DNA from: Christensenellaceae bacterium Phil1
GTDB lineage: Bacteria > Bacillota > Clostridia > Christensenellales > CAG-138
Assembly (NCBI GenBank): GCA_001940855.1
Contig: MSGS01000075.1
Location: forward strand, 62,001 to 126,000
Length of the DNA stretch: 64,000 bases
Direction of reading: 5' to 3'
The notes below the pieces were generated by a model. It was not told where the DNA came from. It was given only the letters and a program-made list of their open reading frames with translations, and did not search any database. This document shows, in pieces, positions 42,015 through 49,640 of the stretch. Position numbers and translations under genes: made by a program. The stretch's first letter is position 1. Every line of letters starts with the position of its first letter.

Positions 42015-44468
42015 TTATGCGGGGGTAGGTTTGGGCGGCGTGAAATCGTCCTTTTTTCTGCGCCGGAGTTTGTAGGTACAAATGCTCGCGCCTGTAATGC
42101 CCGCCGCCATCAGAGAAATCCAACCCGCCGCCGAAGAAGCGTCGCCTGTTTTCGGCGGGAGTATCAAATCGGGCTTAATCCAACCCATTAACCCGGTATA
42201 GGTAATCCCCTCCATCAAGTCGTATTTCTCAATGAAGCGGTGCAGCATGGCGGCTATCTGTGCGCGGGTGGCGGTGTCTGTCGGGTCAAAGGTGGTGCCC
42301 GTTGTGCCGAACATCAAGCCGCTGCCAACCGCCCATTGTACGGCCTCCTGCGCCCAATCTGCGATTTCGCCCTTGTCGGTGAAGCGGTCAAGGCTGTCCG
42401 TCGGCGTTAGGTCGTAGCCCTTATATTCAGCGTAGCGATAGAAGATAGTCGCAAGCTGCTGCCGGGTGATGGGGTCGTCGGGACCGAATAAGCCGCCGCC
42501 GTAACCATCGAAAATACCCCTTTCATTCGTCCAAGTGATAGCGTCGGTGTAATACTCGCCTGCCGGAACATCGGTAAAGGGATTTTCGTTAGACGGGTCG
42601 GGGCTGCCCTCCATGCGCCAAAGGATAGCGGCCATCATTCCTCTCGTCGCCGTACCGTTGGGGCTAAAGGTGGTATCGCTTGTGCCGAGCATAATCCCAT
42701 TTTCATAGACGAAAAGCACGTCCTCATAAAACCAATCTGTTTCTTTTACATCGGTAAAGGGATTGCCCGCGCCCGTATTGGGATTTAGCTTGCTAAACTG
42801 CGCTTCTATGGTGTGCGATTTCTGCACGTTGTCAAAGGTGTAACTTGATACCGCTCCGACGCTCTTTCCGTCTACCAAAACGTCGGAAATGGCGTAGCCG
42901 CTTTCGGGAGTGATGGTATAGGTCTTGTCAAGCCCCTCGCGGACGCTGCTTCTGCCGGACGGGGAAATAGAGCCGCCCACCCCCGCGCTTGCGGTGATGG
43001 TGAAGTAGCTGTAAGACGGGCTGTCGTCCCCGTCGCCGTTATACGTCCAAGTCGCGGTAACGGTTACGGCTTTCCCCGGCATGGCAAAGGAAGTTGTCGC
43101 GCTGCCCGCATTTGCAAAGGTTATCCCGTCCGGGGAAGTCCACCCGGCAAAACGGTAATTGCTGCGCGTTCCGGCGTAGATAGTGACGGTATCGCCCGCC
43201 GCATAGCTGCCCGCGCCGCTTGCCCCCGTACCGCCGCCGCTGATGGTAACGGCGTAGGTGGTCGGCTGCGGCTGCCCGCCTCCGCCGGAAGTCACTTCAA
43301 AATTGGCTGTTATGTTGACGGTATTTGTAGCGTTGTTTCCATTCGCGCCCTGTACGGAAATCGTTTTGTTGTACGTTCCCGCCGCAAGGCTGTCCTTTGG
43401 CTGAACGGTAAAGGTGGCTGTCTCGCCCGCCGCAAGGGTCGTTTTGGAAAGCGTACCTATCGTATAATTTTCCGCTGTGGGCTGCGTCAGCGTGATTTGC
43501 TGATTGCCCGTATTGGTGATGGTTATGGTCTGCTCTGTGGGGGCGGTCGTGTACCCTGTCTGGACGCTGCCAAAATTAAGCGTTGTGGTATCGGCTGAAA
43601 TCGTGTAGGTCGGGGAAACAGGGGGAACATACGCCGGAATTGTTATTTTGAACGTGCTTGCACTCACATTTCCCGCCGCGTCTTTCACGACGATATAAAT
43701 ATCCTTTGCGCCCGTCCCGGAAAGGTTGTTGAGCGTAATAGTCTGCTCTGCGGTATCGCAAGTCGTACCCGCGTTTGTTGTGTCAATGGTCGGGGCGGTT
43801 GCGCCGCTTTCTACCACCGCATAATAATAGCTTCCTTCTTCGTTGCTTGTAAACTTCACCGTAGCGGCGGCTTCGCTGTCGCGGGTTGTGTTGCCAGCGG
43901 TCAGAGTAGGCGCGGTGGTATCGGCGTTATTCACCGTCAGCGTCAGCGTATCAAATGCGCTTGCATAGTCGGTCAGCTTGGTGTCGTCATTTGCCCCGCC
44001 GTTGTACTGCTCGCTGAACAGGTTAAGGGTATAGTTGCCCGCCGCAAGGCCAGACGGGATTTTCAGTTCAACCGTTCCGCTTGCTTCCGCGTCGGCGGTG
44101 ATATTTTTCAGTCTGCCGTAATACAGCGCACCGCTGCTGTCCGCAATAATGGCGGAAATATATTCGTTTGTGCCTACCGTCGCGCCCGTATAGTTGAGCG
44201 TAATGGTATCGCCCGGTTTTCCTGCGGCGGTAGTGTCTGTCACCGAAAAACTGCTGCGGCTTTGGTCTAAAAGGGTCAATTTCCATTCCGATGTGGTGGA
44301 AGTCGGAATTTCAAAAATCGCGTCGGCGCCTACGGCGCCTTGATTACCGCCGCCATTGGCGGCGGGGATTTTGCCGCCTACGGCGGCAGATGTGAAGAGG
44401 ACAGAGTTCAGATTTAAATTAAAAGCGGGACGCGCCGCCCAGTCATAGCGCACGAAGATGTAGTACAC
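42015..44468 (-). CDS. DGR target protein, C-terminal part (frameshifted from the N-terminal part)
   Basis: An 817-codon open frame that begins inside the variable repeat and has no ribosome site, so it is the 3' part of a single gene whose 5' part is 44414-45112. It starts with DWAARPAFNLNLNSVLF, the end of a DUF6273-like lectin-fold domain. Then come Ig-like regions, a choice-of-anchor-type segment (LNFGSVQTGYTTAPTEQTITITNTG), two InlB-B-like repeats (YRFAGWTSPDG; DVLVDGKSVGA), three SLH domains (about 572-627, 630-688 and 692-751; for example FTDVKETDWFYEDVLFVYENG) and a tail LPPKTGD (770-776), hydrophobic helix and RRRKKDD. SLH domains bind wall polymers; PPKTG resembles the (S/P)PxTG signal of clostridial class B sortase. 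Confidence 0.85.
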   Translation of the reverse strand: MYYIFVRYDWAARPAFNLNLNSVLFTSAAVGGKIPAANGGGNQGAVGADAIFEIPTSTTSEWKLTLLDQSRSSFSVTDTTAAGKPGDTITLNYTGATVGTNEYISAIIADSSGALYYGRLKNITADAEASGTVELKIPSGLAAGNYTLNLFSEQYNGGANDDTKLTDYASAFDTLTLTVNNADTTAPTLTAGNTTRDSEAAATVKFTSNEEGSYYYAVVESGATAPTIDTTNAGTTCDTAEQTITLNNLSGTGAKDIYIVVKDAAGNVSASTFKITIPAYVPPVSPTYTISADTTTLNFGSVQTGYTTAPTEQTITITNTGNQQITLTQPTAENYTIGTLSKTTLAAGETATFTVQPKDSLAAGTYNKTISVQGANGNNATNTVNITANFEVTSGGGGQPQPTTYAVTISGGGTGASGAGSYAAGDTVTIYAGTRSNYRFAGWTSPDGITFANAGSATTSFAMPGKAVTVTATWTYNGDGDDSPSYSYFTITASAGVGGSISPSGRSSVREGLDKTYTITPESGYAISDVLVDGKSVGAVSSYTFDNVQKSHTIEAQFSKLNPNTGAGNPFTDVKETDWFYEDVLFVYENGIMLGTSDTTFSPNGTATRGMMAAILWRMEGSPDPSNENPFTDVPAGEYYTDAITWTNERGIFDGYGGGLFGPDDPITRQQLATIFYRYAEYKGYDLTPTDSLDRFTDKGEIADWAQEAVQWAVGSGLMFGTTGTTFDPTDTATRAQIAAMLHRFIEKYDLMEGITYTGLMGWIKPDLILPPKTGDASSAAGWISLMAAGITGASICTYKLRRRKKDDFTPPKPTPA
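44325..44387 (-). other. Three short-loop GC hairpins downstream of the variable repeat
   Basis: Within the target coding region, 38 bases past the variable repeat, lie GCCGCC-GTA-GGCGGC (44373-44387), CCGCCGCC-AAT-GGCGGCGG (44347-44365) and GGCGCC-GTA-GGCGCC (44325-44339). Hairpins or cruciforms at this place are known to promote DGR retrohoming in the Bordetella phage system. Confidence 0.65.
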
Positions 44469-45112
44469 AATCCCGTAGTCGATGAGTACGCCCGCGTAGT
44501 AAGTGAAGTAGCGTTAGGGGAACGGAGCCACCACACACCCGCGCTCGCGCCATAATTGGCAACTCGCGCGGTATCATTTGTAAAGCCATAGTCGGCGTTT
44601 TCCGCTTCTTGTGCGGACAGGAAAAATACTTGGTCGCCGTTTAGAATATCGGTAGAAGCGGCAAAGAGAACGCTATATGTGCTGCTCGTAAATTCTTCGT
44701 CGCTTTTCGTTGTTGACAGAATTGCAGCAAGTTCCCGGCTATCGAGATTGCTGCTTTCAAAAGTATTACACCACGCCTGCGCGTCGCTGCCTTGCCATGC
44801 GTTGCTATACGGGCTTGCGTTATCGAAATATACTCCTCCGTAACTCCCGCTTCCCAACAAATCTTCGGACAAGAGGAAAAGCCCGGTTGCGCCCGTGTTG
44901 GTCTGGTCGTCCAGCACGCGCCATTTTACAGGGCTGCTGTTGTAACTTCCCATATAGATGTAGTCGTAGCCGTTATTGTAGCCCTCAATCCCGCTTGCGC
45001 CAAGCTGTATCGCTTTGCCTGTATCACCCGCCGCAAATACGGTCGCCGGCAACAGCCCCACCACAAGGCAGATTGCCAACAATAAACTAATTGCCTTTTT
45101 CTTTGGTTGCAT
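44414..45112 (-). CDS. DGR target protein, N-terminal part with DUF6273-like domain (frameshifted)
   Basis: A 232-codon frame. Residues 1-27 are a signal peptide (MQPKKKAISLLLAICLVVG..., cleavage after VFA). Residues about 35-200 match the DUF6273-type C-type-lectin-like domain used by many Firmicutes DGR targets (DYIYMGSYNSSPVKWRVLD, LFLLSEDLLG, GASAGVWWLRSPN). The variable repeat starts at residue 190; after RSPN the frame shifts and ends in an unrelated 32-residue tail. One extra base at about 44510 would fuse it to the 42015-44468 frame into a ~1,030-residue wall protein. AGGAGGACACACT precedes the ATG, 32 bases after the RT stop. Confidence 0.88.
   Translation of the reverse strand: MQPKKKAISLLLAICLVVGLLPATVFAAGDTGKAIQLGASGIEGYNNGYDYIYMGSYNSSPVKWRVLDDQTNTGATGLFLLSEDLLGSGSYGGVYFDNASPYSNAWQGSDAQAWCNTFESSNLDSRELAAILSTTKSDEEFTSSTYSVLFAASTDILNGDQVFFLSAQEAENADYGFTNDTARVANYGASAGVWWLRSPNATSLTTRAYSSTTGLCTTSSCAMTGRRVPLLI
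44425..44545 (-). repeat. DGR variable repeat (VR)
   Basis: This 121-bp stretch is a copy of the 122-bp template at 46504-46625. The first 35 and the last about 21 bases (TGACTGGGCGGCGCGTCCCGC, the presumed IMH region) are identical. In between, nearly every difference replaces a template adenine: Asn codons AAC/AAT become TAC, TTC, ATC, GAC, CGC, TAT or ATT. Two exceptions are a G-to-C change (GTC to CTC) and one missing base at about 44510 in a template AAA run, which breaks the reading frame. Confidence 0.93.
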
Positions 45113-45144
45113 AGTGTGTCCTCCTGTCTTTTTCTTCACATCTT

Positions 45145-46224
45145 TTATTCAACTGCGGGCTTTTCGCCCGTAATATCCGTTGTTTCCCCTTTGGGGGCTT
45201 TCGTCAATACAAAGATTTCGTATATCTTTGCTTTCAGCTTCCATGTATGGCCATGCTTCAAATGCCCGTCGTAGCTTGCAAGGCTTCGTTTAATCGCTTC
45301 AAAATCCATTTCCCCGCTGCGGTACTTTTCCTTAAACGCCCGTAGCCTGCGCTTGAAACGCCGTTTATTGCTTGTCCGCAATCGGCGTATTACCTTGCCT
45401 GTGTCGGTCAGATAAAACCGCCACCCAAGATAATCCACCCCCTCCGAAACGGGGAAAATCTGTGTTTTCTCGTTGAGTTCAAGTTTTAGCGTCTGTGCGG
45501 CAAACTCCCGTATTTCCGCAAGACAGGCTTTCAAGTGTTCCTTATCCTCATGCAACAAAATCAAATCGTCCATATAGCGGGTATAGTATTTGATTTTGTA
45601 TTTTTCTTTAATGAGCCTGTCCACCTTATCAAGATAGTACAGCGCAAACCATTGGCTTGACTGATTTCCCATCGGTAGCCCTTTTCCCGTATCGGCGTTA
45701 TAGCTGTCGATGATTTGATACAAAAACGCCAAAACCTCTTTGTCGGGGAAACGCCGGAGTAAATATTTCAACGCCTCATGGTCTATGCTGTCAAAATACT
45801 TTCGCACGTCGCATTTAAGGAAATACCCCTTTGTGCCATTCGCTTTATAAAACTCCTGCAAAAACCCGTTCAGCCGCCGCATGGCGAAATGCGTTCCCTT
45901 GTTTTCCCGGCAAGCGGCGCAATCGTAAATCAATCGGTTTTCAAAGTACGGTTTCAGCACGTTATCACATAGGCTGTGCTGCACCACGCGCCCGCGAAAA
46001 GACAGGGCTTGTATTTCCCGCTTCTTCGGGTCGTAAATCATAAAGTGATGGTAGGGCGGCGTTTGATAGCGTCTGCCCTCCAATTCGTCGTGCAGCTTCC
46101 AGAGGTTTTCCGCAAGGTTTAATTCAAACTCGATAACCTCCGTTTTTGTCCGCTTGCACCGCGCCGCCATTTTGTACGCCCGGTACAGATTTTCAAACTG
46201 ATATATTTTCTCATACTCCGTCAT
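45145..46224 (-). CDS. DGR reverse transcriptase
   Basis: A 359-residue group-II-intron-related reverse transcriptase of the DGR clade. The catalytic box is YMDD (217-220) in YYTRYMDDLILL, the first catalytic aspartate is D139 in KCDVRKYFDSID, and motif 4 reads GLPMGNQSSQ (182-191), the GxxxSQ form that distinguishes DGR enzymes from other RTs. There is no maturase or endonuclease domain. It makes error-prone cDNA from the template RNA, misincorporating at adenines. The ATG at 46224 is 10 bases after AGGAG; the open frame extends upstream but overlaps template-RNA sequence without a ribosome site. It lies between the template repeat and the target gene. Confidence 0.95.
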   Translation of the reverse strand: MTEYEKIYQFENLYRAYKMAARCKRTKTEVIEFELNLAENLWKLHDELEGRRYQTPPYHHFMIYDPKKREIQALSFRGRVVQHSLCDNVLKPYFENRLIYDCAACRENKGTHFAMRRLNGFLQEFYKANGTKGYFLKCDVRKYFDSIDHEALKYLLRRFPDKEVLAFLYQIIDSYNADTGKGLPMGNQSSQWFALYYLDKVDRLIKEKYKIKYYTRYMDDLILLHEDKEHLKACLAEIREFAAQTLKLELNEKTQIFPVSEGVDYLGWRFYLTDTGKVIRRLRTSNKRRFKRRLRAFKEKYRSGEMDFEAIKRSLASYDGHLKHGHTWKLKAKIYEIFVLTKAPKGETTDITGEKPAVE

Positions 46225-46503
46225 ACGGACTATGCTCCTTTGCTCACCGCCGGGAAACAGGCTTTTCAAAGGCCATAATGGGCGGCCTGCTCCAAAGAAA
46301 CCGAAAACGTCCTGTCGGGCTTGCGCTGCCGCTTGCCCCGTCCGCGTCCGGCTGCTCCGGCGGTATGTGTTTTTCCGCGCTCTGCTTCCAGGTGGCACCC
46401 TTGCGCGAAATGGAATAGGGTTCCTTTGCCTTATGCAAGCAAGCCGTTTTCCGGCTTACACGGGCTTGCCCCGCTTGGGACAAACATCTGGCGATAAGGC
46501 CAT

Positions 46504-46625
46504 GCGGGACGCGCCGCCCAGTCATTGTTCACGTTGTTGTTGTTCACATTCCCGTTGTTGTTGACTACGCCCGCGTTGTTAGTGTTGTTTGCGTTAGGGG
46601 AACGGAGCCACCACACACCCGCGCT
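46504..46625 (-). repeat. DGR template repeat (TR)
   Basis: A 122-bp non-coding template between avd and the RT gene. Read in the target frame it encodes SAGVWWLRSPNANNTNNAGV followed by further Asn-rich codons and DWAARPA. The AAC/AAT codons supply adenines exactly where the variable repeat differs. Its ends match the VR exactly. The open frame over it is not a gene; the 280 bases from here to the RT start belong to the presumed template RNA and hold no other feature. Confidence 0.95.
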
Positions 46626-46671
46626 CAAAGAGTATACAACCCTATCCCAATATGATATAAAGCCTTGCGGC

Positions 46672-47061
46672 CTATATCCCTAACCGTTTTCTATCGCTGT
46701 TTATCCATGCGCCGAGCATATTTTGGCAATCATGCACCTTTTTTGTAATCTGTTCGTACTGCTTCGGCAGTATACAGCCCTGTTCCATAGATAGCTGCGC
46801 CATATAGCCAAGCAATTTTAATTCCGTCAATGCCCGGTGCTGATAATCCAACCGCTGCGCCGCCTTATCCGCGTCGCCATGCTTCACAAATACCTCGTTT
46901 GCCCGGTACAGGTTTTCAATGGTATTCAGCGCGTAGCTTTGCAGCTTCGCAACCAATGTAAAACGGAAGCGTTTGGGCGACTTATCCGTTACGGTCATGA
47001 TATAAGAACACAGGTCTTTTGCCTTTGTGATGACCGCCAAATCGCTTTGATAGGTCGCCAT
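46672..47061 (-). CDS. avd: DGR accessory variability determinant Avd (four-helix bundle)
   Basis: A 129-residue helical, basic protein with the features of Avd/S23-like four-helix-bundle proteins: KAKDLCSYIMTVTDKSPKRFRFTLVAKLQSYALNTIENLYRAN and DYQHRALTELKLLGYMAQLS. Avd pentamers bind the reverse transcriptase and template RNA and are essential for mutagenic cDNA synthesis in the Bordetella phage DGR. It is the first gene of the DGR operon, with GGAGG 8 bases before the ATG and a promoter 50 bases upstream. Confidence 0.93.
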   Translation of the reverse strand: MATYQSDLAVITKAKDLCSYIMTVTDKSPKRFRFTLVAKLQSYALNTIENLYRANEVFVKHGDADKAAQRLDYQHRALTELKLLGYMAQLSMEQGCILPKQYEQITKKVHDCQNMLGAWINSDRKRLGI

Positions 47062-47107
47062 GCCGTTTATCCTCCCTTTGCCCTCCGCACAAAGTTATAC
47101 ATGGTAA

Positions 47108-47136
47108 ATTATACTCGAAATACACCCAAAACGCAA
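47108..47136 (-). promoter_or_regulatory. Promoter of the DGR operon
   Basis: TTGCGT (47131-47136) and TATAAT (47108-47113) lie 17 bases apart on the minus strand, about 47 bases before the avd start codon. Confidence 0.65.
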
Positions 47137-47220
47137 GACGTTTCAACAGCAAACAACGCCATTCGCCCGAAAATCCTTGAAAACTTTTTTCCTTTGTCTT
47201 TGCCTAAACGGGGTGTTTCA

Positions 47221-47311
47221 ACCGTATTAGTAGTGAGAGGGGGTGCAGAAGATAGCAAGCACAGTAAATGAGTACCCATTTACGACAATGTACTTGTTGG
47301 GATAATCCCAA
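47221..47311 (+). promoter_or_regulatory. mobC upstream region: conserved 21-mer plus two dyads (candidate oriT or promoter)
   Basis: The 21-bp element shared with 41563-41583 occupies 47221-47241. Next come a near-perfect palindrome GTAAATGAGTACCCATTTAC (47264-47283) and TTGGGATAATCCCAA (47297-47311). Both dyads and the words around them recur, inverted, at 57619-57699 ahead of the giant ArdC/YodL gene. The position directly ahead of the relaxosome genes suits an oriT, but a shared regulator site is equally possible. Confidence 0.5.
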
Positions 47312-47336
47312 ACCCTTAATGAAAAGGCGGTGAAGC

Positions 47337-47666
47337 ATGGCGAACAGGACGCGCAACATTCAAATGAAGTTTTGGGTATCAGAGGAAGAAAAGCGGCTTA
47401 TCGACGAAAAGATGAAGCAACTGCCCGTATCGCAATACGGGGCATACCTCCGTAAAATGGCGATAGACGGGTATATCCTTGTCGTAGACAGAAGCGATAC
47501 AAAGGAATACATACAGCAGCTACAAGGGATAAGCCGCAACATCAACCAAATTGCAAAACGCGCAAACGCGACGGGGACGGTGTACGCACAGGACATTGAG
47601 GACATAAAGGGGGTGCTTAATGAAATATGGCGGTTACAAAGACACACCCTGTTAAGTCAACCCTAA
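47337..47666 (+). CDS. MobC-like relaxosome protein
   Basis: A 109-residue protein with the ribbon-helix-helix style N-terminus and the MobC pattern: FWVSEEEKRLIDEKM, QYGAYLRKMAIDGYI and GISRNINQIAKRANATGTVYAQDIEDIK. MobC proteins bind at oriT and help the relaxase open the DNA. GGCGGTGAAGC precedes the ATG. Its last 40 bases overlap the relaxase gene, which ties the two together. Confidence 0.9.
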   Translation: MANRTRNIQMKFWVSEEEKRLIDEKMKQLPVSQYGAYLRKMAIDGYILVVDRSDTKEYIQQLQGISRNINQIAKRANATGTVYAQDIEDIKGVLNEIWRLQRHTLLSQP

Positions 47667-48958
47667 AGGCGGCCATCGACTATATCCTAAACCCGGAAAA
47701 GACGGACGGGAAATTGCTTGCCTCCTCTTTTGGCTGCGGCATGGAAACCGCCGATATTGAGTTTGCATGGACGCGGGAAGCCGCCGGGGACAGGGGGACG
47801 CATTTAGGGCGGCATTTGATACAGTCCTTTCAGGTGGGCGAAACGACGCCGGAAGAAGCGCACAAAATCGGTACGGAATTGGCGCAAGCGGTGTTGGGCG
47901 GCAAGTATGAGTTTGTTTTGACAACGCACGTTGACAAAGGGCATTTGCACAACCATCTGATTTTTAACGCCGTCAGCTTTGTGGACTACAAAAAGTATCA
48001 GTCCAACAAAAGAAGCTATCATTTTATCCGGCGCACAAGCGACAGGATATGTGCGGCGCATGGGCTGTCCGTCATAGAGCCGGGACAGGACAAGGGCAAA
48101 AGCTACAAGGAATATACCGCCGAAAAGCAAGGGACAAGCTACAAGGCAAAATTGAAAGCCGCCGTTGACCTGCTCATACCCCAAGTGAAAGACTTTGAAG
48201 AATTGCTGTCACGTCTGCAAGCTGCGGGGTATGAGATAAAGCGCGGCAAATACATATCCTGCCGCGCTGCCGGACAGGAACGCTTTACCCGCCTTAAAAC
48301 GCTCGGCGCGGCCTATGCGGAAACGGCCATTGAAGAACGCATTAAGGGCGTGTACGCCGCCAAGACAAAGCCGCTGCGCGACGACAGCATAATCCGGCTT
48401 GTAACGGATATTGAAAGCCGTATCAAGGCCGGACAGTCGGCGGGGCTTGAACAGGCAAAGATAAACAATCTCAAACAGGCAGCAAAGTCGCTCAACTTCC
48501 TAACGGATAACAAGATTGAGTATTACGCCGATTTGGAAAGCAAAATAGCGGACATACGGGGCGCATACGAACAGGCGGGACAGGCCATAAAGGACGCGGA
48601 ACAGCGGTTGTCGGATTTGTCGCTGCTCATAAAGCATGGTACGACGTATCGGCAATTAAGGCCGATATATGAGAAGTACCGCCAATCCCCGGACAAGGAA
48701 AAGTTTTTGCGGGGACATGAGAGCGAAATAATCCTTTTTGAAGCCGCCGCCAAAGCCCTAAAGCAAATGGGCGTTGCCAAGCTGCCGGACATGGAAAAGC
48801 TGAAAACAGAGTACGCGGCCATGACCGATAAAAAAAGCCGCCTGTATGACGAGTACAAACGGGCAAAAAAACAGCTATCCGAATACGGCATTGTCAAGCG
48901 GAACATCGACAGCGTTATCTATCCGGCGCAAAGCAAGGCAAAGGAACAGGAACGGTAA
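47627..48958 (+). CDS. Relaxase/mobilisation nuclease (VirD2/MobA type)
   Basis: A 443-residue relaxase. The metal-binding motif III reads HVDKGHLHNH (101-110), the HxDxxHxHNH form of MobP-type relaxases, and the N-terminal AIDYILNPEKT stretch holds the likely catalytic tyrosine (Y19). The C-terminal half is charged and helical (coiled coil around 300-440). It nicks oriT and pilots the strand into the recipient. The gene overlaps mobC and precedes the AbiE operon. Confidence 0.93.
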   Translation: MAVTKTHPVKSTLKAAIDYILNPEKTDGKLLASSFGCGMETADIEFAWTREAAGDRGTHLGRHLIQSFQVGETTPEEAHKIGTELAQAVLGGKYEFVLTTHVDKGHLHNHLIFNAVSFVDYKKYQSNKRSYHFIRRTSDRICAAHGLSVIEPGQDKGKSYKEYTAEKQGTSYKAKLKAAVDLLIPQVKDFEELLSRLQAAGYEIKRGKYISCRAAGQERFTRLKTLGAAYAETAIEERIKGVYAAKTKPLRDDSIIRLVTDIESRIKAGQSAGLEQAKINNLKQAAKSLNFLTDNKIEYYADLESKIADIRGAYEQAGQAIKDAEQRLSDLSLLIKHGTTYRQLRPIYEKYRQSPDKEKFLRGHESEIILFEAAAKALKQMGVAKLPDMEKLKTEYAAMTDKKSRLYDEYKRAKKQLSEYGIVKRNIDSVIYPAQSKAKEQER

Positions 48959-48995
48959 AGGAAAAATTTTGCAAAAAATGAAATGACAAAGCGCA

Positions 48996-49039
48996 TTGAC
49001 TTTCATACGGTCTTTAGCTTATAATATCCGTATGAAAGT
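48996..49039 (+). promoter_or_regulatory. abiE promoter with overlapping 12-bp inverted-repeat operator
   Basis: TTGACT (48996-49001) and TATAAT (49020-49025) are 18 bases apart. ACTTTCATACGG (48999-49010) and CCGTATGAAAGT (49028-49039) are a perfect inverted repeat that brackets the -10 box and overlaps the -35 box and the first codons of the antitoxin gene. AbiEi antitoxins are known to repress their own promoter by binding inverted repeats, so this is the likely operator. Confidence 0.75.
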
Positions 49040-49640
49040 TGGTGACATTTTGAAGAAAAAAATGCTTGAAAAAATGCTTGCAGACAATCAAGGCATTTTG
49101 AAAACGGCTGATGTTGTCGCTGCGGGTATTTCCAAAGAAACTTTTTATCAATATGTAAAATGCGCGGAACTTGAAAAGGCGGCGCATGGTATTTACGTTT
49201 CGCCCGCCGCATGGGTCGATGAAATGTATCTGCTGCAAGTCCAAATCCCAAAGGCGGTATATTCCCATGAAGCCGCTTTATATCTGCATGACCTGGCAGA
49301 GAAAGAGCCAATGCCCTTGACGGTAACAGTCCCCGCAAAATACAACAGTCCTGCCCTTGCCGAAAAAGGGGCGCGGGTCGTCTATGTCAAAAAGGAATGG
49401 CACATGATGGGCGTTTGTCAAATGCGCTCACCGGGCGGCTATACAATCCACGTTTACGATATGGAGCGTACCATTTGCGATATAGTCCGCAAGCGGTCGG
49501 AAATGGATATTGCCGTTTTTAATTACGCGCTCAAAGAGTATATGAAGCGGCGGGACAAAAATCTTGGCCGCTTGATGGAATACGCAAGTACAATGCGTTT
49601 GGAAAAGAAAATCCGGGAAACAATGGGGGTATTATTCTGA
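49032..49640 (+). CDS. abiEi: AbiEi family antitoxin (type IV toxin-antitoxin)
   Basis: A 202-residue antitoxin. The N-terminal winged-helix DNA-binding part (NQGILKTADVVAAGISKETFYQYVKCAELEKAAHGIY) is the family hallmark, and the rest matches the AbiEi antitoxin region (YSHEAALYLHDLAEKEP, YDMERTICDIVRKR). It represses the operon and counteracts AbiEii. The ATG at 49032 coincides with the predicted transcript start, so it would be leaderless; ATG 49062 (MLEKMLADNQ), closer to homologue starts, is an alternative. The stop overlaps the toxin start by one base. Confidence 0.9.
   Translation: MKVGDILKKKMLEKMLADNQGILKTADVVAAGISKETFYQYVKCAELEKAAHGIYVSPAAWVDEMYLLQVQIPKAVYSHEAALYLHDLAEKEPMPLTVTVPAKYNSPALAEKGARVVYVKKEWHMMGVCQMRSPGGYTIHVYDMERTICDIVRKRSEMDIAVFNYALKEYMKRRDKNLGRLMEYASTMRLEKKIRETMGVLF

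Noticed and set aside
45145..46224. Group II intron or retron reverse transcriptase
   Set aside because: There is no maturase/endonuclease domain and no intron or msr/msd RNA; the GxxxSQ motif and TR/VR pair identify a DGR.
46431..46628. A 65-codon Asn-rich open frame
   Set aside because: It is the DGR template repeat read in the target frame, not a gene; there is no ribosome site and its ends coincide with the repeat.
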